Shown piece by piece: positions 46,881 through 54,592 of a DNA stretch of 64,000 nucleotides. The stretch's first letter is position 1, and each line of letters begins with the position of its first letter. A model generated the notes under the pieces. The model did not search any database, had not been told where the DNA came from, and was given only the letters and a program-made list of their open reading frames with translations. Source of the DNA: Scalesia atractyloides. Its lineage: Eukaryota; Streptophyta; Magnoliopsida; Asterales; Asteraceae. The position numbers and the translations under genes are program-made. The stretch spans positions 48,989,137 to 49,053,136 of the forward strand of contig CAMTDV010000017.1 in assembly GCA_947069175.1 (NCBI GenBank), given 5' to 3'.

Positions 46881-47158
46881 TCAGTTGGACTGTGTAAGGA
46901 TGCAAAACCAGAGTTAGAAGGCTATGTTGACCACCGTCACACAAGTTGCGAAGGAGACTATCATACAACAGGAAGGATTATGGGCGTAAGGAGTCTCAGT
47001 GGTGAAATGAGGACGTGTAAGGCAAGGTAAAGGATAAACAAGGGAGTTTTAGGGAGCTCTTGAGATAGAACCCCTCTCTTCAAGAGGATTCGCGACATGT
47101 CAAGCCCTGGTAAGGTTCTTTGCTTTGTACAGAGTTAAACCACATGCTCCACCGCTTT

Positions 47159-47189
<31 letters not shown>

Positions 47190-48840
47190 TTCTTGCAAAC
47201 GTACTCCTTAGGCGGGATACTTAACACGTTAGCTACAACAATGCATGGGTCGATATGCACAACGCCAAGTATCCATTGTTTACGGTTAGGACTACTGGGT
47301 ATCTAATCCCATTCACTCCCCTAGCTTTCTTCTCTCAATGTCAGTGTTGGCCCAACAGAGTGCTTTCACCGTTGGTGTTCTTTCCGATCTCTACGCATTT
47401 CACCGCTCCACCGGAAATTCCTTCCGCCCCTATCGTACTCCAGCTTGGTAGTTTCCACCACCTGTCCAGAGTTGAGCCTTGATGAGGAGGAGAGAGTGAG
47501 ATTGAATGAGAGAATTTGGCAAATGGGAAGCAAAGAAGGCATCATCTAAAGCAAAGTAGATAACTTATGAGGAGATGTAATGGAGTATGGAGACCGAGGG
47601 AGCAGGGAGCATGACAATATGATCAAGATTGTCAAAGCTAGGGAACGAAGAGGACCTGATCTAAAAGTTGTGAAGTTTATAAAGGCACAGATATATGTAT
47701 TTTAATGAAGGAGAAGAACATCAAGGAGAGATTGAAAACCTATTTTCACGATCTTTTCAATGGTGACGGGTATCATCAAATAAGAGAGTGGGAACTTTCC
47801 TAACCAACAACAACAACAACGAAATAGCTGCTACTGTCATAATATAGAAGAGGTGAAAATGGTTCTTAGGAAAATGGGAAGGACTGAGGCGATTGGTACA
47901 AAAACACTTCTTCCTTGTGTAGGTGGCCATTCACTAAGGATATGCGTTGAGTCTGTTTCTTTTTGCAGTAGTCTTGGATGAGTTGTCAAAATGATTAAGA
48001 AGACAATCCTGTGATGCATGCTTTCTACATATGATATTGTTGGTGGTAGAAATAAGGCAGAGGCTAAAGGGTTGACGAGAAGCCTTAGAGTACAAAGGCT
48101 TACACATAAGTCGACCAAAAACTAAGTGCTTTTATTATAACTTCAGTGGTGCCAACGATGAGAAGGGCACCCAAATTACTATTGGAGGCTAGGTTGTTCC
48201 ATAGACTACCAAGTTAAGGTATTATTAATGATCATCCATCCAGAATTCCAAAGTGGTGAGAGACATTGACAATGATGTAGCTTATTATGTTCAGACAAGT
48301 TGGTGTAAGTGGATAACAGTCCTAGGAGTTTTATATGATATAAGTTACCCTACAGGATTAAAGAGGAAATTCTTAAGGATTGAAGTTCGCCAGTTATGTT
48401 ATACCCGACTTATTGCTAGGCTATCAAGATAACTATAGTACAAAGTTGGATGTAGAAAAAATGAGGATGTTGAGGTGGATGTGTCAGCTTACAAGGTTAG
48501 ACCAGATAAGTAATGAAGTTTTGTCAGTTTATAGGGTGACAAGTGTTTTAGATAAGATGGTCGCGGGGGGGGGGGGATGAGATGGTTTAGACATGTGTAT
48601 AGAAAACACATGACGATACTAGTAATAAGCGTGGAACCTCACAATGAAGGGGATAAGGAGAAAATGTAGACCCAAATGTCATGAGGAGCATATATAGACC
48701 AAAATTGATATAGACCAGCATATTAAGAATGATTTGTTAGACTTGCATCTCTCTAGGTACATGATCGATGATAGTTCTTAGAAACGTTGGTAAAGGTTAG
48801 AGATTTTAAGGGTGTATAGATGTATCCTAGCTTGGTCTTG
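46881..48840 (+). pseudogene. RTE-type LINE relic, split by plastid DNA
   Basis: Plus-strand translation in shifting frames follows a plant RTE/LINE polyprotein in order. KESQW(stop)NEDV is near 47,000, then after the plastid insert AKKASSKAK, YEEMY, IVKARERRGPDLKVVKFI (47,540-47,690), a YFHDLFNGDG-like segment (47,740), EEVKMVLRKMGRTEAIGT (47,850) and MRMLRWMCQLTRLDQISNEV (48,460-48,520), then WFRHVYRKHM near 48,580. Stops and frameshifts throughout mean an old copy. A G-run of eleven lies at 48,566-48,576. Confidence 0.75.
47069..47480 (-). pseudogene. rrn16: Plastid 16S rRNA gene fragment in nuclear DNA (NUPT)
   Basis: About 412 bp match the middle of plastid 16S rRNA in reverse: GGGCCCCCGTCAATTCC (the ~907-926 universal site), GGGTATCTAATCCCATTC (the ~790 site) and TTCACCGCTCCACCGG are all present. 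Many differences from the expected plastid sequence are C to T or G to A changes, as expected from methylated-cytosine decay of nuclear plastid DNA. It sits between two collinear parts of the LINE relic. It is not a functional rRNA gene. The ORF at 47,255-47,482 is an artefact. Confidence 0.92.
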
Positions 48841-49865
48841 GTATCTTGCTTTGTCCACCATGTTGGTTGTCTTTGTTTGCCTTTCTTTTTATGTGTTTTT
48901 GCTAGTTGTTTTCTAGGTGATTCGTGATCTTTTTTGTCATCCTCTTTCTTTTCTTATCTACTACTAATATATGATCTTTGTTACTTTATTTATTTTTCCC
49001 AAAAAGGGGTTTAGAACCAAAGGTCCATTGGGAGCAATTTCTCGATTTTTTAGAATAGAGGAAAAGCTTGCCTCATTTCACCCTCCGAACTCCGAAACCC
49101 TACTTTATGAATGGGTTTTACCATGTATAAATTTTTGTTTGTTTATTTAACTCATTTAACCTTGTTATATTTTTGTAATGTAATCTTTCTTAACTCAACT
49201 CATTTAATCCCACCCTTTATTTCATTCCATTTAATAATTCTTTTATTTCGTTACTTTTTCTTGTTTCTAAGTCCTATTATTTTTGTATTAGAACTTTGAA
49301 AAAATAATGAAGATTACCGATACAAATAACTTCCCCAATGTTTTCAAGACTAGACGAGTCGGTCAAAACGATAATGTTTTCTTGGGTAACAGTCTCACCA
49401 GCGAAATAGGATCATCAATGAAAATACTTTTATATATTTCTTTTTCTTAAATAACCGAAACTCTAAAAGGGAAATGATAACCTAACTATGTACCATAGAA
49501 TAACACACAGGTTGCAAGAAACATTCCATTGCTTCAAAGTTTTGTTCATTATTTTCGTATCATTCCTAGTCGTCACTCTATACACTCTACTTTCAAGGTG
49601 CGGGTGGTGGTTGTAGACAGTGAGTAGTTGGGTTTTGAATGGGTGTTGGAAGGGAAGGGAAGGGGTTGTGGTTCTGGTGATCTTGAAGGGAATGAGGTGG
49701 TGGTGGTCGGCGGCAGGTGGTGGCGACGGTGGAAGATGATTCTTGGCCGACTGTGGAAGTTAGAAAGAGTTAAGAGAGAGGAAGAGAATGAGAGTGAAAG
49801 AGAGGGGTGATCTGATTTATTAATTTAGTATTTGGTGGTTTTTAAATATTTTTAGGTATTTTTGG
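48841..49865. other. Unassigned intergenic DNA
   Basis: T-rich sequence following the LINE relic, then a G-rich block at 49,600-49,810 (GGTGGTGG, GGGAAGGGAAGGGG) that yields a short Gly/Arg-rich ORF. I see no protein family; the composition recalls the interior of non-autonomous Helitrons, which is speculative. Confidence 0.4.
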
Positions 49866-50225
49866 TTGTGTTCACATTGGTTCTCGCGGTTCTCGCAATA
49901 AAGGGTAGTTCATAACGGATTCTTCTCCTAAATATATATATATATATATATGGATTCGGTTCAAGAGAGAATCAATCCCAGTTGCGAGAACCATGAGAAC
50001 TCCTATCATCCAATAGCATATTTACACATCACCCATAACCAAATTAAATCAAAAGGGTATTTTAGTCTTTTACTTCGCATGTCACATCTTTTCTCTCTCT
50101 TCTATTTAAAAGTCAACATGTCACATCTTTTCTATCTCTTCTATTTAAAACTCAACATGTCATATCTTTTCTCTCTCTTCTATTTAAAATTCAATATGAG
50201 ACATCTATTGAGTCGTGATTTTTAG
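49866..50225. mobile_element. Possible Helitron-like segment(s) with inverted GTTCTCGC motifs
   Basis: GGTTCTCGCGGTTCTCGCAA at ~49,880 and TTGCGAGAACCATGAGAAC at ~49,981 are inverted relative to each other around an (AT)n run (49,934-49,951). A three-unit ~46-bp tandem follows (50,078-50,210, ATGTCACATCTTTTCTCTC). TC followed by an (AT) run and GGTTCAAGAGAGAA recall 5' ends of plant Helitrons. Boundaries are not proven, no TSD is expected for Helitrons, and no Rep/helicase is present. Confidence 0.35.
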
Positions 50226-50284
50226 GGTGAGTTCGTATGGTAAGATCCTCAAATTGCATAAACCCGAAATCGGGGTGTCGGGGG

Positions 50285-50865
50285 CGTAAAAAGATGTTTG
50301 GCGTAAAAAAAATTTTATAAAAAAGATTTTGAAAAAAAAATTGTAAATTTTTTTTTGTAAAAAAGTTTTTTGTAAAAATAAAATATTTTTGTTTGGCGTA
50401 AAATATTTTTGTTTTTTATAAAAATTTTAAACCCGTAAAAAAATTGTTTCTTTGTAAAAAAAATTGTTTTAAAGTTTAAAACCACGTGTAAAAAAAGTTT
50501 AAACACGCGCGTAAAAAAAGTTTTAAACCGACGCGTAAAAAAAATTTAAAACCGCGCGTAAAAAAACTTTTATACCGGCGCGTGAAAAAATTTAAAACCG
50601 CGCGTAAGTAAAATTTAAAACCGGCGCGTAAAAAAAGTTCTAAACCGGCGAGTAAAAAAGTTTTAAACCGGCGCATAAAAAAGTTTTAAACCATCGCGTA
50701 AAAGCGCGTAACAAAAGTTGAAAACCGGCGCGTAAAAAAGTCTAAAACCGGCGCGTAAAAAAAGTTTAAAACCGGTGGGTAAAAAAAATTTAAACCACGC
50801 GTAAAAAAAGTTTCTAAAACGGCGCGTAAAAGAGTTTGAACCCGCGCGTAAAAAAAGTTTAAAAC
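50285..50865. repeat. Minisatellite, ~24-bp unit with GGCGCG core
   Basis: From about 50,460 a unit close to ACCGGCGCGTAAAAAAAG followed by TTTAAA repeats roughly eighteen times with 22-26 bp spacing. The part before it (50,285-50,460) is an A-rich degenerate precursor with GTAAAAAA. Minus-strand ORFs rich in Phe/Leu/Arg are translations of the repeat, not genes. Confidence 0.9.
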
Positions 50866-51497
50866 TGTCTTTCCACTTGCGGAGTTTTACCGCGAGGCGT
50901 GTGATCAAACCAGAATCTGAGACACTAGTAATATCGAACGACTCTATATGATTCATTTAAACGTTTTCCAAAAACATTTGTTTATCCATTCATACTTATT
51001 TTCAAGTTGTCTTAGTTTAGTTTCAAAGTTTAGCGGAAGCATTAGTTTCAAAGTTGAGCGGAAGCATTAAGGTAAAGTAAAGTAACGGGCGCCAACATAA
51101 ACGCCAAAACCAAAAATCCCAACAATGTTCGTAAATGATACTCGATAAAAAAATGTCTTGGTCAATGCAAGTGAGTGCACCTAGCGCTCCTAGCGTCCTG
51201 AGAAACATGTAAAGAAACAAGTGTCAACATTAAAGAAGAGTGAGTTCACAGGTTTTTATAAGTTCACAAGTTCGGTTAAAAGTTTGTTTCTCCCGTTATC
51301 CCTAACCCGGGATAACGATGTTCCATTATCCCTAACCCGGAATAATAATGTTGGTTCCATTATTCCTAACCCGTAATAATAATGTTGGTTCGTAATTAAG
51401 TTCAATGTTAACACGTAGGTAGCGAGCCTAAAGCTACGTCGCATAAGTGTTCGCGATCGAAGCTGACTGTTGTGCCTCCGTGTTGCCAGGCCTATCT
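50866..51497. other. Left flank of element E, probably older repeat DNA
   Basis: No gene is recognised. Short direct copies of GTTTCAAAGTTKAGCGGAAGCATTA at about 51,022 and 51,047 and the hairpin triplet are the only structure. Together with 62,344 onward this may be an older LTR-type repeat split by E, but no second copy is available in the window to prove it. Confidence 0.4.
51295..51380. repeat. Three related hairpins around CCTAACCCG
   Basis: Inverted repeats at 51,295-51,316, 51,325-51,346 and 51,359-51,380, each with ~8-bp arms around CTAACCC. The arms differ between copies by paired changes. They lie in the DNA into which element E inserted. Confidence 0.8.
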
Positions 51498-52655
51498 TGT
51501 CACACCCGACCCGCAACGGAATAAGAGTCGGGGCATAGTTGGGTTATCACCAAAGCTCATGATATTTACTAATATGTTTTATATTTATTTAAGTCAAAAT
51601 TACATCCTCAATAATCCAAACATGTTCATACAAATACAAAGAAAAATAATCAACTAAACAATCCAAGCTCTAAACCAGTTTATTCTTCTAAGCCAATCCT
51701 ATGTGTTTCTTGCTGCGGCTGGATCACCTGTATCATGTGTAAAAATAGGGGTTTTTTGGTCAACATAAGTTGGCGAGTGAACCTTGTTAGATAAACCTTT
51801 ATTGTTGATTTCTTGTTATCTTTATCATGGAAAAATTGTGCAATAGTCATATGTGAGCAAATATAAATAATCAAACAATAATAATAACAAACAATAACAT
51901 ACAATAACATACAATAACATATGAACTTGCATGAATATATAACATGAATGAAACTGTATATGTTGGCAATGTCACGTTCACGCTCATAATATAATGGGGA
52001 ACGGACGGCCTATGATGAATGTCTGTGCGATCAAGGCTCAATCAAACGGAGCCGATCGTATGTTGGCAACGCCCGGTTCACGCTCATAATGTAATGGGGA
52101 ACTGCTCAACGCTCATAATGTAATGGGGAGCGGCGGCCTATGATATTGCATGTACTGAAAATAATAAATTAAATCTAAACAATAACCACACAAACAATTG
52201 ATACAAGTTGAATACACATTTGTTCATGGATATAATGTATGCACAATGATTTAAATATAATAATTGGTAAGACACATGATACACCCCAAAAACGTGATTA
52301 AAACGGGGAATTTGTAGAGATCACTCACATTGGGTGCGTTCGGTTGGAGATGATGAGATGCGCACGAGTTTGAAGGATTGATCAACGAGGATTAACTAAC
52401 CTAAATAATAACGGAAGGTATAGTAAATGAGTGGATTTTATTAATAATTTTAATAGGATTTTTAGATATATTTTTGTGAGTTTAAGGCTATTTCCTATCT
52501 TTAAAAACATTATTTTTAAGTATTTTTAATTGATTTTAAATCAAATTAAGTAAATAAAAATATATAAAAAATGTTGACTTTTGCGTTGACCATTGACCGT
52601 TGACTGTTTGACTGTGACTGTTGACTGTTTGACCGGTTCTATTGTGTGTATGTAT

Positions 52656-52732
52656 GCGCCGGGCAGGACTCGAACCCGAGACCTCCCGTACGCGTGCACG
52701 CAGCTCTACCAACTGAGCTACGTGTCTAACCC
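52656..52732 (-). ncRNA. tRNA-like unit 1 in the E 3' LTR
   Basis: On the minus strand it has TAGCTCAGTTGGTAGAGC, an excellent tRNA D-arm/A box, followed by GGGTTCGAGTCCTGCCC, a T-arm with a perfect GGTTCGAGTCC B box. The 3' end CCGGCGCA has no pairing partner at the 5' end (GTTAGACACG), and the anticodon region is a GCGTGCACGC palindrome, so it is tRNA-derived rather than a working tRNA. The second copy is in the other LTR at about 60,837-60,913. Transcription by Pol III is possible but unproven. Confidence 0.75.
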
Positions 52733-52819
52733 GAAATAATTCTGTTTTTAATTATATTTATATACTATTTTATTTTATTCAAAATTCTTTTATTTTCAAA
52801 AAGGGTTTTTAATCATCGA

Positions 52820-52904
52820 ACCGGAGTGTGCAACAGGTCTCGAACCCGGGACCTGTGGGTTAGTGTTGCACACAGTCCACCGCTGGACTGTGTGTCTAAC
52901 CTGG
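52820..52904 (-). ncRNA. tRNA-like unit 2 in the E 3' LTR
   Basis: Minus strand: GGTTAGACACACAGTCCAGC, where the D-arm position is an 11-bp hairpin (CACACAGTCCA with TGGACTGTGTG), then CCCGGGTTCGAGACC, a B box with one change inside an ACAGGTC/GACCTGT stem. It shares its start and layout with units 1 and 3. The copy in the other LTR is at about 61,000-61,085. Confidence 0.6.
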
Positions 52905-52991
52905 TTAATATACCGATTTTTATTATACTTAACAACTACCGTGAGTTAATCCGGTTCAGTTAGAAAATAAAACATCTTTATTACAGAGCAT

Positions 52992-53070
52992 ACGTGTGTG
53001 TCAAGGATCGAACTTGCGGCGTGTGATATATGTGTGCACACAGTCCACCGCTGGACTGTGTGTCTAACCC
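52992..53070 (-). ncRNA. tRNA-like unit 3 in the E 3' LTR
   Basis: Same start as unit 2, including the 11-bp hairpin, with a more decayed T-arm (AAGTTCGATCC) lacking a clear stem. The ends of units 1 to 3 fall at 52,732, 52,903 and 53,070, a 167-171 bp step, and the DNA between them is similar AT-rich sequence, so the three arose by tandem duplication. The copy in the other LTR is at about 61,170-61,250. Confidence 0.55.
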
Positions 53071-53891
53071 GAGATAATATCCAAATTATATTAAACTTAT
53101 AAACAACCTACTTCGTCTTCTTCGTTACCAAATCTCAGACTACGATTACTCTATTGTTTTTTGTTTAATTCAATTGATAAACATTCAAATGACTAAAATG
53201 AAATGGCAGAGAAGATTTCGAAAGTAAACATACCAGAGAAACGATTTATCTCAGAATTCCGGCGAAGTCGTCGTCTCTGTTTTCCCAGATTTCGTCTGAG
53301 CGGACAGATTATCAATTTTGATTAGCTAAAAGCGGAATTGAAGCACTGAACAAGAATTACCAGAAGGTTTAAAAGACTATACCGTTTCACAGCGAGAATT
53401 GGGAACTTTCAGAAGTTTTCCGGCGAGAGTAAATTATCCGATTTCGTAGTTTGAAACTGATTCTGATTGAAGGGTTGGAGTTAACAAAAGCTTAACAACT
53501 GATAGACGATGAAAGAAATGAGAGACTTACTGATTTGATGGAAGACACGGTTTTCCGGCGAAATTCCGGCGAGTTCAAATAGCTTTTCCTACGAACTGAA
53601 AGTGGTGCGAAAGTAAAGGTCTGCAGATGTGTTTGAGTCGCGAGAGGGGACTATGATTGGAGTAATTCAGGAATTGCAGGTTTTCGGTTATTAAAACCGA
53701 TCAACTCTTGAATTCAAGTCCATTCAAAGCTAAATTGATTGGAGGTGTCGGTGTATCGGTTATTGACAGAAACCGCGAACAATCAAACGTTTTTGGACGT
53801 TTGGTGACCGATTTCGGTTACAGTTAGCGTAAACAGATCGATTCATGGTTGAACATAAGATTTAATTTATTCCTAGAATTATCAGAAAACA

Positions 53892-53973
53892 TCAAGTGGC
53901 GGAGTGGTTATGAGTGCGCGTGTTAAGTCTTTGAGTCTTTCCGGCTGACCCGGGTTCGAGTCCCGGCAGCCTA
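53892..53973 (+). ncRNA. tRNA-like unit 4 (Ser/Leu type) in the E 3' LTR, opposite strand
   Basis: Plus strand: A box TGGCGGAGTGG, long middle typical of type II tRNAs, then CCCGGGTTCGAGTCCCGG, a fully paired T-arm with perfect B box, and TTTTT soon after as a possible Pol III terminator. The 5' acceptor strand does not match the 3' end CGGCAGCC. It could be a tRNA pseudogene or the head of a tRNA-derived SINE. The copy in the other LTR is at 62,080-62,159. Confidence 0.7.
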
Positions 53974-54190
53974 TTTTTCATTTTATTTATTTTATTTTTA
54001 CTTTTTATCACTTATAACTTTTATATTCTAGTTTGTTTATTAATTATGCATCATTAAAAATTAAAATTGACATAAATATGCAACGAAACATTTATAACTT
54101 GATATTCGATTACAAATGAAGCGGGTTTGGAAAACCCGTTTTTGACAAATGTTACAGTATCCCCTACTTTTAGGAATTTCGTCCCGAAAT

Positions 54191-54592
54191 TTAAATAGTA
54201 GTAGTAGTAGGAAAAAGATGCGGGTATTTATCGCGCATTGAGTCTTCACGTTCCCAAGTAAACTCAGGTCCCCGTTTCGACTCCCAGCGTACCCTAACAA
54301 TTGGAATGCGACTTCGTCTTAGACGTTTTTCTCCGAAGTCCATGATCTCTACTGGTCTTTCAATAAATTGCATAGATTCATCAATCTGAATATCTTCCAG
54401 AGGAATATGGAGGTTCTCATCAGCGAGGCACTTCTTCAAGTTTGATACGTGGAATGTGGGGTGAATTCTGTTGAGTTCTTCTGGTAGATCAAGCTGTATG
54501 CTACAGGTCCTACTCTTTCGAGTATCTTGAAAGGTCCTACGTAGCGTGGTGCTAGCTTGCCTTTTCGACCAAAACGAACTACTCCCTTCCAC
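54191..54592 (-). pseudogene. Element E integrase C-terminus and tail (frame-shifted from pol)
   Basis: Minus-strand piece with LDLPEELNRIHPTFHVSN, VEIMDFGEKRLRRSRIPIVR, VRWESKRGPEFTWE and DKYPHLF before the stop. It is the direct continuation of the pol ORF after a one-base-type frame break at about 54,500. The RIPIVRVRW..EFTWE pattern corresponds to the chromodomain-like tail of plant chromoviruses. Confidence 0.85.

Larger units (their letters stand above)
51498..54156 (-). repeat. 3' LTR of element E (2,659 bp)
   Basis: The + strand reads TGTCACACCCGACCCGC at the start and GACAAATGTTACA at the end. Within it are a three-fold ~20-bp repeat with CGCTCATAATGTAATGGGGA (51,979-52,130), a ~170-bp tandem of three tRNA-like units on the minus strand (52,656-53,070) and a fourth tRNA-like unit on the + strand (53,892-53,973). 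Confidence 0.95.

Noticed and set aside
47069..47480. Bacterial contamination or a real rRNA gene
   Set aside because: Only ~412 bp, plastid-type sequence with transition-type decay, embedded between collinear parts of a plant LINE.
49628..49810. Small Gly/Arg-rich ORF as a gene
   Set aside because: Low-complexity G-rich DNA, no family resemblance and no context.
50476..50956. Minus-strand ORFs rich in Phe, Leu and Arg
   Set aside because: Translations of the 24-bp minisatellite; no start context or domain.
52656..53070. Functional tRNA genes
   Set aside because: D- and T-arms are good in unit 1 but acceptor stems do not pair and the anticodon arms are not valid, so I call them tRNA-like only.
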